A program made the translations under genes and the position numbers. Source: Alteromonadaceae bacterium UBA2620 (GTDB lineage: Bacteria > Pseudomonadota > Gammaproteobacteria > Enterobacterales > Alteromonadaceae). Taken from it: DNA of 23,871 bases. Below, one piece after another: positions 8,502-17,720 of the stretch; the first letter of the stretch is position 1, and every line of letters starts with the position of its first letter. The notes under the pieces were generated by a model. It saw nothing but the letters and a program-made list of their open reading frames with translations. It was not told the DNA's origin and did not search any database. Where the stretch lies: contig DDJQ01000151.1 of the NCBI GenBank assembly GCA_002339125.1, positions 1 to 23,871 of the forward strand, given 5' to 3'.

Positions 8502-8514
8502 GGAGTCTGCTATT
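8502..8514 (+). promoter_or_regulatory. Shine-Dalgarno GGAG and non-canonical ATT start codon
   Basis: GGAG at 8502-8505 is followed by six bases and then ATT at 8512. Reading from this ATT gives a well-formed Sec signal peptide. Between the in-frame stop at 8467-8469 and the GTG at 8560 there is no ATG, GTG or TTG in this frame, and GTG 8560 cuts off the hydrophobic core. The ribosome binding site thus decides the start. Confidence 0.65.
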
Positions 8515-10752
8515 AAACCGCTAAATTGCTGGCTCGTTCTGGCAATCGCCCTCGCTTTTGTGAGCGGTCATTCTTCTGTCTATGCCAGCGAAAATTATGC
8601 AGGCGCAGAGGCCTGTATTGCTTGTCATAAAGCCCAGGGCGATGCATGGCTGAGCTCCGATCATTATCAAAGCATGCAGCGTGCTGATGAAAACGTGGTG
8701 CTAGGAGATTTCTCGGGTACTAAGTACACCTTTGGCAAACGCACTTCGCGGTTCTTTGAACAAGACGGTGAGTATTTTATAGAAACTCTCAACCAACAGG
8801 GCAAGCAACAGACTTACCCTGTTCGCTATGTCTTCGGTTACCGCCCGCTACAGCAATATTTACTGGAAACCGAGCCAGGCCGTTTACAGGCGTTTGATGT
8901 TGCCTGGGATACCCGGCCCCGGTCTGAAGGTGGTCAGCGGTGGTATCAACTGCAAGATGAAAGTGTTACGGATCCTGAGCATCCCTTTTTCTGGACCGGG
9001 TATTATCAAAATTGGAACAGCCGTTGTGCCGCCTGTCACACTACCAATTTTGAAAAACAATTTAACAGCGAAACCAATCAGTATCACTCCACGTGGACAG
9101 ACGCAAACGTTGCCTGTGAAAGTTGCCATGGCTCAGGTCAGGAGCATATAAAGAGTATTACTGACAAAACCTATTCTTCTGATAATACCGGTTTAAAAGA
9201 CCTGGGTGAAAAACTTATCTTTCATTTTAGTGATGGTGATCCTATCGCTCGCCTGCAGCAGTCGCCACAAGGCCCTTCGCTGGCACTGGACACCTGCGGA
9301 GCTTGTCATAGCCGCCGGTCCGAGCTACAGGAGCCCTCAGGCACTGAACCCTATCACCAGCAATTTCAATTGGAAGGGCTTAATGAGCCACTGTATTTTA
9401 GTGACGGACAAATTCGTGAAGAGGTGTTTGTTCTGGGGTCATTTCTACAAAGTAAAATGGCTGAAGCCGGAGTAACCTGCACAAATTGTCATGATCCTCA
9501 CACAGGAAAAACGCCCTTACCGGGCGCTCAGGTATGTAGTACCTGCCATGCCCCAACCGTGTTTGCAGCACCTGAACATACTAATGGACATGAAGGGGCA
9601 GACTGCCTTGATTGCCATATGCCAGAGCGTATCTATATGGGCGTTGATGCGCGTCGTGACCACCGATTCCACCGACCCAGTCCTAAACACCCGAATAGCA
9701 GCTCGCCCTGTAAAACATGTCATGAAGATGCATCCGAAGGGTGGCTGACAAACGCGCTGAAAGCCTGGCCAAAAAGAAAGGGCGCATCACCAGACACCCT
9801 TGGCGAGTGGGCAGCCTTAAACCAGCGCTTATCAGCTCTGGATGTCACCGCTGTGAATGCCGCCAGTAACCTGCTGAACAACGGGAGTCTCCCCTCGCTG
9901 GAAGAGGCCGCGCTGGTCGAGAAAATGGTTGTTATTGCGCCCCAACGCATGCTCGAAAAGGTTTCCGGCATGACTGATGACGATGATCCCATTATCAGAC
10001 AAAGTGCTGCGCGTGCAGCCGCGAGTTTACCCGAAGCCAGTCAGTATCAACTCTTACTTAAATTAAGTCAGGACCCGATCAGATCGGTGCGAGCGGAAGT
10101 AGCCAGTACGCTTTTATCGCTGAGCCCCCAATGGTTTTCAAGGGCACCTCAACTGACCGCGTTGCTGGAGGAGTACCAGCAACTATTGCGTGATAGCCAG
10201 GATCACCCTGGCGCAAATCTAGGTTTAGCCAAGATTGCTTCGCTCCAACAGCAAATTCCCGTTGCAATAAAGCACTATGAACTGGCATTGCAAATAGATC
10301 CTCAGCATATCCCCTCATTACTGAGTTATTCGGACTTTCTACGCAGTTTTGGTAACGAAGATAAAGCCCGTAGGCAGTTGGAGCTCGCCCTGCGATATGG
10401 CAGTGATATGGCTGCGGTACAGTTCTCTTACGGACTACAGAAAATTCGCGACAAGGCTTACCAGCAAGCGCTTCCCCATCTCACTAAGGCAGCAAACTCA
10501 ACTGAAGCCATACCAAGATATGCCTTTGTAAGTGCAGTGGCGTTATGGCAACTCAATTATCGAAAGGACGCCATCACTGTTCTGGCCGAAGCTCACACTC
10601 GCTGGCCAGGCAATTACGATATATTAGTGACCTGGGCAAAATATGCTTACCAGCTGAGAGATGTAACCGCTTTGAAAACCGCAGTTAAAGCGTTAGGTGA
10701 GTACTATCCCAATGACGCCACTTATAAGCAGTTACTGGGATTGCTTAACTAA
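8512..10752 (+). CDS. Periplasmic octahaem c-type cytochrome with HEAT-like and TPR C-terminal domains
   Basis: From the ATT start the product is 746 residues. Residues 1-26 form a signal peptide (LVLAIALAFVSG, cleavage after VYA). Eight CxxCH haem-binding motifs lie at about 35, 172, 202, 262, 323, 342, 365 and 400, so up to eight covalent haems are expected. Extra histidines in the segment DHRFHRPSPKH may be distal ligands. The opening YAGAEACIACHKAQ and the RFF, GYRPLQQY and GGQRWYQL segments are typical of the cytochrome c554-like multihaem family that carries C-terminal TPRs. After about residue 480 come HEAT-like helices (IIRQSAARAAASLP, IRSVRAEVASTLL) and then several TPRs (AIKHYELALQIDPQHIPSLL). 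The role of this family is not settled; redox enzyme or electron carrier with a protein-binding arm is an inference. A conventional start at GTG 8560 would give 730 residues without a usable signal peptide. Confidence 0.82.
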   Translation: MKPLNCWLVLAIALAFVSGHSSVYASENYAGAEACIACHKAQGDAWLSSDHYQSMQRADENVVLGDFSGTKYTFGKRTSRFFEQDGEYFIETLNQQGKQQTYPVRYVFGYRPLQQYLLETEPGRLQAFDVAWDTRPRSEGGQRWYQLQDESVTDPEHPFFWTGYYQNWNSRCAACHTTNFEKQFNSETNQYHSTWTDANVACESCHGSGQEHIKSITDKTYSSDNTGLKDLGEKLIFHFSDGDPIARLQQSPQGPSLALDTCGACHSRRSELQEPSGTEPYHQQFQLEGLNEPLYFSDGQIREEVFVLGSFLQSKMAEAGVTCTNCHDPHTGKTPLPGAQVCSTCHAPTVFAAPEHTNGHEGADCLDCHMPERIYMGVDARRDHRFHRPSPKHPNSSSPCKTCHEDASEGWLTNALKAWPKRKGASPDTLGEWAALNQRLSALDVTAVNAASNLLNNGSLPSLEEAALVEKMVVIAPQRMLEKVSGMTDDDDPIIRQSAARAAASLPEASQYQLLLKLSQDPIRSVRAEVASTLLSLSPQWFSRAPQLTALLEEYQQLLRDSQDHPGANLGLAKIASLQQQIPVAIKHYELALQIDPQHIPSLLSYSDFLRSFGNEDKARRQLELALRYGSDMAAVQFSYGLQKIRDKAYQQALPHLTKAANSTEAIPRYAFVSAVALWQLNYRKDAITVLAEAHTRWPGNYDILVTWAKYAYQLRDVTALKTAVKALGEYYPNDATYKQLLGLLN

Positions 10753-10854
10753 GAGTTGCAGTGACTGCTTGCCTTGCTGAAGTTCACTGACCATTTGTTG
10801 GTGAGTTGCATAATTCAGCGCTACTGACGGACGATGATTATTTCCTTTACTCCG

Positions 10855-10884
10855 CCGGTCCCGGCCCTCGCCGAGCGAGACCGG
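10855..10884. terminator. GC-rich nested inverted repeat between convergent cytochrome and phoH genes
   Basis: CCGGTC (10855-10860) pairs with GACCGG (10879-10884), and inside them TCGC pairs with GCGA around a CGA loop. The site lies about 100 bases after the cytochrome stop and 16 bases after the minus-strand phoH stop. There is no T-run on either side, so it is only a possible bidirectional terminator. Confidence 0.3.
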
Positions 10885-10900
10885 GATAGCAGGGTTGAGT

Positions 10901-12298
10901 TTACAGGTGATGCTCGGCAAAATCTGCCAGACGCGAGCGCACCACACCATCAAGGTTAATGGTGGCACTGCCCGAGAAGTCTTTAAACTTCTCCACCAGG
11001 TAGGTTAAGCCCGAGGTCACAGCGCTTAGATAGTTACTGTCTATCTGCGCCAGGTTACCGCTACAAATCAGCTTGGTGCCTTCACCGCAACGGGTAATAA
11101 TGGTTTTAAGCTGCGATGCTGTGAGGTTTTGCGACTCGTCCAGGATCACAATGGAGTTCTGGATACTCCGCCCGCGCATAAAATTAACCGACTTAAACTG
11201 AATATTGGCTTTCTCCATAATGTAACTCATGGAGCCTTTGGTGTTTTCGTCGTGTTTATGCAGCACTTCCAGGGAGTCGGTAATCGCCGCCAGCCAGGGC
11301 GCCATTTTCTCTTCTTCGGTACCGGGTAAAAAACCAATGGATTCGGCGATTTCCGGGGTATTACGGGTAACAATAATCTTATCATACATGTTCCGCTCTA
11401 CCACCATCTCCAGCGCCGCGGCTAATGCCAGCAGCGTCTTACCACTGCCTGCCGGGCCAGTGAGTATGACCAGATCGATATGCGGATCGAGTAAGGAATG
11501 CAGGGCCATTGCCTGACCGATATTTTTCGGATTAATTCCCCACGCATGACGCGACATCAGACGCTCATAGCCGAGGTCGAGAATTTCCATCTGGTCGCTG
11601 TCCATGGATTCCACCAGGCCAGCAAACTGATTACTTTCGTCGAGTAGAAACTCATTAATGTACGCTTCGGGTAATAACGAGCGCGGTACGGTGTGAATGG
11701 TGTCGCGCCCTTCTGAGCGACTGTCTACCGATTTTACGCGCTCCCAGAAATCCCCCTCAAACTGGTGATAGCCACGGGTCAGATACTTAATGTCTGAAAT
11801 CAGCTGATCGGTACGGTAATCCTCAACATGAGCTAGCCCGGCCCCTTTGGCTTTGAGGCGCATATTAATGTCTTTGGTGACCAGCACCACTTCCTGCGAA
11901 GCGAACATCGTTTGCAAATGCAATGCAACATTAATGATACGGTTGTCATTTTCGTCACTGGCAAAAATCTGCTGTGACTCGGTCATATTCAAATCAGCAT
12001 AAATCGATAACGTCCCCGTCGGTCGGTTATCACCGGCACCGAATCCACTAAGTGGCACCCCGGCCAGCATGTCTTCGGGCGTCGCATCACGCAATAAATC
12101 TTCCATGGCGCGAATACAGACCCGGGCATCACGGGCAACGTCTTTCTTGCTGTCTTTTATATAATCCAGCTCTTCCAGTACCGTCATGGGCACCACAACA
12201 TCATTTTCTTTGAAAGAGAGGAACGCGAGGGGTTCGTGTAGCAGGATATTGGTATCTAGGACATATATTCTGGTGTCTGCATTGCTTTTTCTTGGCAT
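10901..12298 (-). CDS. PIN-domain PhoH-family ATPase (PhoH2/YlaK-like)
   Basis: This 465-residue cytoplasmic protein joins an N-terminal PIN ribonuclease-like domain to a C-terminal PhoH ATPase. The PIN part (about 10-160) shows YVLDTNILLHEP with Asp15, VLEELD with Glu42/43 and VTKDINMRLKA with Asp143, the acidic cluster expected for metal-dependent RNA cleavage. The PhoH part (about 245-460) has the Walker A GPAGSGKT (281-288), RNTPEIAESIGFLPG, Walker B VILDESQN (384-391) and a late SGNLAQID sensor region. Mycobacterial PhoH2 with this layout unwinds and cuts RNA; the same activity here is inferred. GGAG lies six bases before the ATG. The gene converges on the cytochrome gene and is divergent from rapA. 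It differs from the shorter PhoH of E. coli, which lacks the PIN domain, so I give no symbol. Confidence 0.9.
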   Translation of the reverse strand: MPRKSNADTRIYVLDTNILLHEPLAFLSFKENDVVVPMTVLEELDYIKDSKKDVARDARVCIRAMEDLLRDATPEDMLAGVPLSGFGAGDNRPTGTLSIYADLNMTESQQIFASDENDNRIINVALHLQTMFASQEVVLVTKDINMRLKAKGAGLAHVEDYRTDQLISDIKYLTRGYHQFEGDFWERVKSVDSRSEGRDTIHTVPRSLLPEAYINEFLLDESNQFAGLVESMDSDQMEILDLGYERLMSRHAWGINPKNIGQAMALHSLLDPHIDLVILTGPAGSGKTLLALAAALEMVVERNMYDKIIVTRNTPEIAESIGFLPGTEEEKMAPWLAAITDSLEVLHKHDENTKGSMSYIMEKANIQFKSVNFMRGRSIQNSIVILDESQNLTASQLKTIITRCGEGTKLICSGNLAQIDSNYLSAVTSGLTYLVEKFKDFSGSATINLDGVVRSRLADFAEHHL

Positions 12299-12594
12299 CC
12301 GTTACTCCAATGAACATGACCAAGCTCGTCTTATCGTCGACGTGCTATTACGAGCCGATGTACACGGAGTTACAAGCCGACTGACACTCCGCATCACATC
12401 GACCATCAACTCCACCATAATCCAGTTTTTAAAACTATTCACTTTTTTTTGGCATTTTCAGGCAAATTAATTTTTATCACCTGGTTGCCTGTGCATCGGG
12501 TACGACAAGATTGCAGCTGATTGCTATATTGAGCAAGACAGCTAAGGCGGGGATCAGTACAATACGCCCCCCGGTTATCGCGGAGTAGTTTAAT
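12299..12594. promoter_or_regulatory. Divergent intergenic region phoH / rapA
   Basis: These 296 bases separate the divergent phoH-like and rapA genes and should hold both promoters. A TACAAT at 12558-12563 could be a rapA -10 box, but I find no matching -35. GGAG at seven bases before the rapA ATG is a good ribosome binding site. A plus-strand frame runs through the left part (to about 12470), but it lies largely antisense to the phoH 5' end and has no protein-like features. I see no RNA gene here. Confidence 0.3.
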
Positions 12595-15417
12595 ATGAGT
12601 ACCGACACACAATTTGCCATTGGTCAGCGCTGGCTGAGTAACACCGAAACAGAACTGGGTCTGGGCGCGATTATTCGCGTGGATTTCCGCTCCATAGAAG
12701 TGTTGTATCCGGCCACCGAAGAAAGCCGCATATACACCAAAGCCGATGCCCCACTAACCCGCCTCACGTTTACCGAAGGTGAAATGGTCAAATCGCAGGA
12801 AGGCTGGAGTTTGTGTGTTGAGTCGATCACCGAGCAACAGGGTGTGTTGATTTATCATGGTGTACGCGAAGATACCAAACAGGCCACCACGCTGGCCGAG
12901 CCCAACCTCGATCACCATATTCGTTTGAATCAGCCTGAGAAGCGGTTATTTAACTACCAGTTCGACCACCCCAAGTGGTTTGACTTACGCCATGGCTCGC
13001 TAACCCATGAACATGCTCACGCTAAGTCCGACACCATTGGTCTGGTGGGCGCTCGTATCGAGCTGATTCCTCACCAGTTGCACATCGCTTCTGAAGTGGG
13101 TCGTCGCTATGCTCCACGGGTACTGCTAGCTGATGAGGTTGGCCTGGGTAAAACCATTGAGGCAGCGCTGATCATCCACCAGCAAATTCTTACCGGTCGT
13201 GCGTCGCGGGTATTAATTGTGGTACCAGATACCCTGCTGCATCAATGGCTGGTTGAAATGCTGCGCCGGGTTAACCTGGCCTTTGCTATTTATGACGAAA
13301 GCCGCTGTGTGGCACTGGAAGATGAGAGCGATAATCCCTTTGATAACGACCAGCTCATCCTGTGCGGCCTTAACTGGCTGACCAGCAATCCTAAACGTCA
13401 GCAGCAGATCCAGGATACGTCCTGGGACTTACTGGTGGTCGATGAAGCGCATCACCTGGCCTGGTCTGCCGATGAGCCGTCACTGGAATATCAAACCATT
13501 GAAAAACTAGCCGAAGCCACGCCGGGTGTATTACTGCTTACCGCCACGCCGGATCAACTGGGTCACGAAAGTCACTTTGCCCGCCTGCGTTTGCTGGACC
13601 CTGCGCGTTTTTATGATTACCCGGCGTTTTTAAAAGAAGAATCTCAGTATACGCAGTTGGCAGAAGCGGTAGCACCGCTTATCGAAGGCGATGAATTAAG
13701 CGCCGAGCAAACCGCTCAGTTAACCGCACTTGCGCCTGAGATCATGGCGCAGTTTGATGATTTAAGCAGTACCGAAAACCGAGATGCTATTTTGCATCAG
13801 CTTATCGATTGCCACGGTACCGGCCGCTTATTGTTCCGTAACCGCCGTGCCGCGATAGAAGGCTTTCCGTCGCGTCATTTGCATGCTTATCCACTGCCTA
13901 AACCTGAGCTTTATGAGAATGACGAGATTACCTCTTTAACCGAAGCCTTGTACCCCGAGCGCCAACCGGCACTTATTGATGTCTGGCTGGATGCCGATCC
14001 ACGGGTGGAATGGCTGTTAAACCTGTTACCCGACATCAAACCAGAAAAAGTACTGTTGATCTGTGCCAGTGCCGCCACCGCCCAGCAATTAGCTGAGCTG
14101 ATCCGCGTGCGTACCGGTATTCGTCAGGCCGTGTTTCACGAAGGCATGAGTATTGTGGAGCGTGATAAAGCCGCCCACTACTTTGCCGATCCGGAAGACG
14201 GCGCACAAATTCTGCTGTGTAGTGAAATTGGCAGTGAAGGCCGTAACTTCCAGTTCGCCCATCATTTGGTGCTGTTTGATTTACCGCTAACGCCGGATCT
14301 GTTGGAACAACGTATTGGCCGACTCGACCGGATTGGCCAGACCCAGGATATCCAAATCCACGTACCTGTAATTGAAGAATCTGCCCAGTCGGTATTGTTA
14401 AAGTGGTACCACGAAGGCCTGAATGCCTTTGAACAAACCTGCCCTACCGGCGGTAAAGTGTTCGACACGGTAGAAGAAACCCTGGTAATGAACTGCCTCA
14501 CCCCGTTCGACACCGAGCTGCAGCAGGAACTGATTGAGCAAAGTCAACAGCTTAATGCCGAGCTCAAAGCCAAACTGGATGCCGGGCGCGACAAACTGCT
14601 GGAATTAAACGCTGCCGGTGTGGGCCGGGTCGATACACTATTGGAGCAGATCGTCGCCCAGGACAGTGCCAGCGAGTTACCTAAATTTGCCGGCCGACTG
14701 TTTGATGCCATTGGCATTGTGCAGGAAGAAAAAGGCCAGGACTGTTTTATTCTGCGCCCCAGCGAATCCATGATTGGCCACTTGCCGGGCCTGGACCCGG
14801 AGGGGATGACGGTCACCTACCGTCGTCGCACCGCAACTACACTGGAAAACGTGCACTTCTTAACCTGGGATCATCCGCTTATTCATCATGCCATGGAAAT
14901 GGTGATGACCGACATTTACGGTAAGAGCAGCGTGGGCTTTGTGGCCGATACCAGCCAGCCTAAGGGCGCGTATTATCTGGAAACCCTGTTTGTGTTGTCG
15001 GCCAAAGCGCCTGCGGCGCTTCAGCTGGAACGCTTCCTGCCGCCTACGCCAATCTGCTTGTGTCTGGATGCCAAGAGTCAGCCGTCGGATCTCGACACCA
15101 CTGCCCATCGTCCTCTCGGCCGCAAGGTAGCAACACAATTAGTACAGGCACTTACGCCGCAGTTGCAGCAGCATTTACAGCATGCCCGCGATCTGGCCCA
15201 TAAACAGGCAAATCACGTTCTCGGCGAAGCTATGAATGCAATGCAAACCACCCTGGGCGGAGAAGTACAACGCCTGAAAGATTTGCAGCAGCAGAATCCG
15301 GCTATCCGTGACAGCGAAATCGAGTTTATCGAAATTCAGATGGCAGCGTTAACCAAGGTGCTGCAGGAAAGTGACGTGCAGCTCGACGCCGTACGGGTAC
15401 TGGTCAACAATCCTTAA
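12595..15417 (+). CDS. rapA: RNA polymerase-associated ATP-dependent protein RapA (HepA)
   Basis: This 940-residue Swi2/Snf2-type ATPase binds RNA polymerase and promotes its recycling after termination (E. coli RapA has 968 residues). It opens with the RapA N-terminal Tudor-like region (FAIGQRWLSNTETELGLGAI). Then come LIPHQLHIASEVGRRYAPRVLLADEVGLGKT with Walker A near 180-187, the DEAH box at 283-286 (VVDEAHHLAW), LLLTATP, and the helicase C part with LLCSEIGSEGRNFQFAHHLVLFDLP and QRIGRLDRIGQ. The C-terminal region fits the RapA-specific domain. GGAG precedes the ATG. rluA follows by 15 bases, the same gene pairing as in E. coli, so the two are probably cotranscribed. Confidence 0.96.
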   Translation: MSTDTQFAIGQRWLSNTETELGLGAIIRVDFRSIEVLYPATEESRIYTKADAPLTRLTFTEGEMVKSQEGWSLCVESITEQQGVLIYHGVREDTKQATTLAEPNLDHHIRLNQPEKRLFNYQFDHPKWFDLRHGSLTHEHAHAKSDTIGLVGARIELIPHQLHIASEVGRRYAPRVLLADEVGLGKTIEAALIIHQQILTGRASRVLIVVPDTLLHQWLVEMLRRVNLAFAIYDESRCVALEDESDNPFDNDQLILCGLNWLTSNPKRQQQIQDTSWDLLVVDEAHHLAWSADEPSLEYQTIEKLAEATPGVLLLTATPDQLGHESHFARLRLLDPARFYDYPAFLKEESQYTQLAEAVAPLIEGDELSAEQTAQLTALAPEIMAQFDDLSSTENRDAILHQLIDCHGTGRLLFRNRRAAIEGFPSRHLHAYPLPKPELYENDEITSLTEALYPERQPALIDVWLDADPRVEWLLNLLPDIKPEKVLLICASAATAQQLAELIRVRTGIRQAVFHEGMSIVERDKAAHYFADPEDGAQILLCSEIGSEGRNFQFAHHLVLFDLPLTPDLLEQRIGRLDRIGQTQDIQIHVPVIEESAQSVLLKWYHEGLNAFEQTCPTGGKVFDTVEETLVMNCLTPFDTELQQELIEQSQQLNAELKAKLDAGRDKLLELNAAGVGRVDTLLEQIVAQDSASELPKFAGRLFDAIGIVQEEKGQDCFILRPSESMIGHLPGLDPEGMTVTYRRRTATTLENVHFLTWDHPLIHHAMEMVMTDIYGKSSVGFVADTSQPKGAYYLETLFVLSAKAPAALQLERFLPPTPICLCLDAKSQPSDLDTTAHRPLGRKVATQLVQALTPQLQQHLQHARDLAHKQANHVLGEAMNAMQTTLGGEVQRLKDLQQQNPAIRDSEIEFIEIQMAALTKVLQESDVQLDAVRVLVNNP

Positions 15418-15432
15418 GGTTAGCGAAATAGA

Positions 15433-16143
15433 ATGAGTGCCAACCCGGAATTTGTTTATCAACCGCCACTGAGTCCCTACTTAAGCTTGTTGTTTCATGA
15501 TGACGATGTGATTGTGGTTAACAAGCCCAGTGGACTGCTCAGTGTGCCGGGCAAAGCTCCGGAACACCGGGATTCGCTCATTACCCGTATTCAACGGGTT
15601 TACCCTGATGCGAGGATCGTACACCGGTTGGATATGGCCACTTCCGGGGTTATGGTGGTGGCTCAGCACAAAGACAGCCATCGCCAGCTTTCGCGGCAAT
15701 TTGAGCTGCGCCAGACCGCCAAGCGTTACTTCGCCAGGGTAGCCGGCGTGCCCGTTCAATCGTCAGGCTCGGTAGATTTACCGCTAATCTGTGACTGGCC
15801 CAACCGGCCCAAACAAAAAGTCGACTTTGAGTCTGGTAAGCCTGCGCTCACCCATTATGAAGTGGTACAACAGGATGCTACCGAAGCGCTCGTGGCACTT
15901 ATCCCGATAACTGGTCGCTCCCATCAGTTGCGGGTCCATATGCTTGAACTGGGCCACCCCATCTTAGGCGATCGCCTGTATGGCACGCCCACAGTGATTG
16001 CCAGTGCACCGCGGTTACAATTGCACGCAGAGACATTATCATTTACCCACCCGACGAGCGGTAAACGCATGCAGTTCAGTGCGCCCCTGCCATTTGGCCA
16101 CTACCAACCGGGTATTTTTTCAGAAGTGTCGCCGGGCGCTTAA
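15433..16143 (+). CDS. rluA: rRNA/tRNA pseudouridine synthase RluA
   Basis: The 236-residue enzyme is expected to isomerise uridine 746 of 23S rRNA and uridine 32 of certain tRNAs, as E. coli RluA (219 residues) does. Family signatures are VVNKPSGLLSVPGK, the catalytic loop RIVHRLDMATSG with Asp67, LPLICDWPNRPKQKVDFESGK, which is nearly word-for-word RluA, and ITGRSHQLRVHMLELGHPILGDRLY. There is no S4 domain, as expected for RluA and unlike RluC/RluD. The ATG is 15 bases after the rapA stop with only a weak AGG upstream, which suggests translational coupling within a rapA-rluA transcript. Confidence 0.95.
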   Translation: MSANPEFVYQPPLSPYLSLLFHDDDVIVVNKPSGLLSVPGKAPEHRDSLITRIQRVYPDARIVHRLDMATSGVMVVAQHKDSHRQLSRQFELRQTAKRYFARVAGVPVQSSGSVDLPLICDWPNRPKQKVDFESGKPALTHYEVVQQDATEALVALIPITGRSHQLRVHMLELGHPILGDRLYGTPTVIASAPRLQLHAETLSFTHPTSGKRMQFSAPLPFGHYQPGIFSEVSPGA

Positions 16144-16205
16144 TGTTTGCGGATCATAGCCGATAACCTACTATTAGTGTTCGTCAGGACCCGCTTAATT
16201 TAGTC

Positions 16206-17048
16206 ATGAATCGTCCCTTTACCATCTTCAGCGTTGCTTTTACCGTGCTTTTACTGGTGGTTTGCAGTCGCCCGGTTACGGCGCTGACTCTGGACGATCT
16301 GACTCACTACTTTCATGATGAGGACTTATTGACGCTGGCCGTAGCCGACCAGCAAATTCCGGCCCTTGAGATCCAACCGAGCGTTCCGTTAGTGCGCGGA
16401 ACCGCCATTATACTGGTATCCCTCCAGTCACAATCGATTAATCTGGATACCGGACTGGTACTGGCCGAGAGCCTGGGTGAAAAAGGCTGGCGCACTTTGC
16501 TTATTCCTACCGACTTTAATCAGGCTGAAGCTACCCAACCGGCATCGGTAACCAGTGATAAACCCGTGGCTAACCTGCTAACGGCGCCAGTATACTATGA
16601 TGCTTACCGGCTGCAAATTATCGGCTTGATAAACGCCGCCTACACCCATGCCAACCAGTTTAAAGGATATACGTTTATTACCGCCGAAGGCATGACCAGC
16701 GCGGTGTTACTCGACGCTATCCACAACGGCCTGGTCAGTGCACCGGATACGCTGGTGAGCGTTGGCGCTTTCTGGCCGGCCAGAACTCAAAACAATGCGC
16801 TGGCCGAAATGCTCGCACAAAGCAGTTACCCGGTGCTGGATATTAGTTTGCCGTCACTGAGCCAATGGCAATCCGCTACTGTTGAGCAGCGCAGAAATGC
16901 CGTGGCGATGAGTTTGAAGCAGCTTTATCGTCAACGCACGTTTACAGCGCAGCAAAGTTATGGCGGTGCGGGTGACCGACTGCCCCGGCCAGGCAGTGCC
17001 TGGTTAGGCACCGAGATTTACAGTTGGTTACGTTATCTCGGCTGGTAA
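16206..17048 (+). CDS. DUF3530-like exported protein with alpha/beta-hydrolase-like pattern
   Basis: This 280-residue protein carries an N-terminal signal peptide (FSVAFTVLLLVVCSRPVTA), so it should be periplasmic. The mature part alternates strands and helices as in alpha/beta hydrolases: TAIILVSLQSQ, GWRTLLIPTDF, GYTFITAEGMTSAVLLDAI, DTLVSVGAFWP and YPVLDISLPS. The expected GxSxG nucleophile motif is replaced by AEGMTS, so enzyme activity is uncertain. I believe it belongs to the DUF3530 family, on the basis of the overall pattern and its place after rluA; this was not checked by search. A ribosome binding site before the ATG is weak. It may be cotranscribed with rapA-rluA (62-base gap). 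Confidence 0.6.
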   Translation: MNRPFTIFSVAFTVLLLVVCSRPVTALTLDDLTHYFHDEDLLTLAVADQQIPALEIQPSVPLVRGTAIILVSLQSQSINLDTGLVLAESLGEKGWRTLLIPTDFNQAEATQPASVTSDKPVANLLTAPVYYDAYRLQIIGLINAAYTHANQFKGYTFITAEGMTSAVLLDAIHNGLVSAPDTLVSVGAFWPARTQNNALAEMLAQSSYPVLDISLPSLSQWQSATVEQRRNAVAMSLKQLYRQRTFTAQQSYGGAGDRLPRPGSAWLGTEIYSWLRYLGW

Positions 17049-17290
17049 TAAACCGTTATGTTTCTCGCTCTGAATCAAAAACTGCTGAACTCTCAATGGG
17101 TTTAGAAATGACTGAAAGTTTTTCTAAAGCCACAGACAATTAAGACCGACAATTCTCTTACAGGCCACGCTATATAAGGTATCCGAAGATATACGGGGAT
17201 GTACTGCTACTCGTCGCATTTTTGCAATTCTACCGGTGACATTCGAATTTTCGACTATACTTCGATTATGTTTTCCAGCGGGTTGCCAGC

Positions 17291-17614
17291 GTGAGTATCA
17301 GTCAATTTATTGAGGAAAAATCCCGTCAGTTGTGTTTTTATTTGCGTGCATTCTGGCAGGGCACCCTTAACTATCAGGAACTCAATTATTTTTTCTGGGA
17401 CACCCTTGAGGAGTGGTCTCTGTATCGCAGTGACGATCTGGAGCCGAGCACTCACAAAGAACGCGTCTTTTGGCACTTATTGCACCAAATACATTACTGG
17501 CGCGAAGATCAGCTTACCGACGACGAAATTTTACGCGAAGAATTAACCCATTGCGTGGCTTACCTCAAAGGCGAATCGGTGTATCCCATGGATTGCATCG
17601 GTATTCGTCCTTAA
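17291..17614 (+). CDS. Small conserved-looking protein of unknown function
   Basis: The product is 107 residues from a GTG start, with a weak AGCGGG upstream. It is unusually rich in Trp, Tyr, Phe and acidic residues (FYLRAFWQGTLNYQELNYFF, DTLEEWSLYRSDDLEP, HQIHYWREDQLTDDEI) and looks soluble and mostly helical, with no signal peptide or membrane segment. The regular codon use and compact hydrophobic pattern suggest a real gene. I do not recognise a family and assign no function. TATACT at 17256-17261 may be the -10 of its own promoter. The 242-base gap before it shows no other clear feature. Confidence 0.65.
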   Translation: MSISQFIEEKSRQLCFYLRAFWQGTLNYQELNYFFWDTLEEWSLYRSDDLEPSTHKERVFWHLLHQIHYWREDQLTDDEILREELTHCVAYLKGESVYPMDCIGIRP

Positions 17615-17720
17615 CGCCAGCGGTTATCCTTGCTGCCTCTTTAGCCAGACTTTTACTTGCAGCCACCGGCTATCCGTGATCCAATAAGCGCATAACAATA
17701 GCTAAAAAGAGTCTTCCTCA

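Noticed and set aside
12186..12470. Plus-strand 94-codon frame at the phoH 5' end
   Set aside because: It overlaps the phoH start in antisense and shows no coding signature or ribosome binding site.
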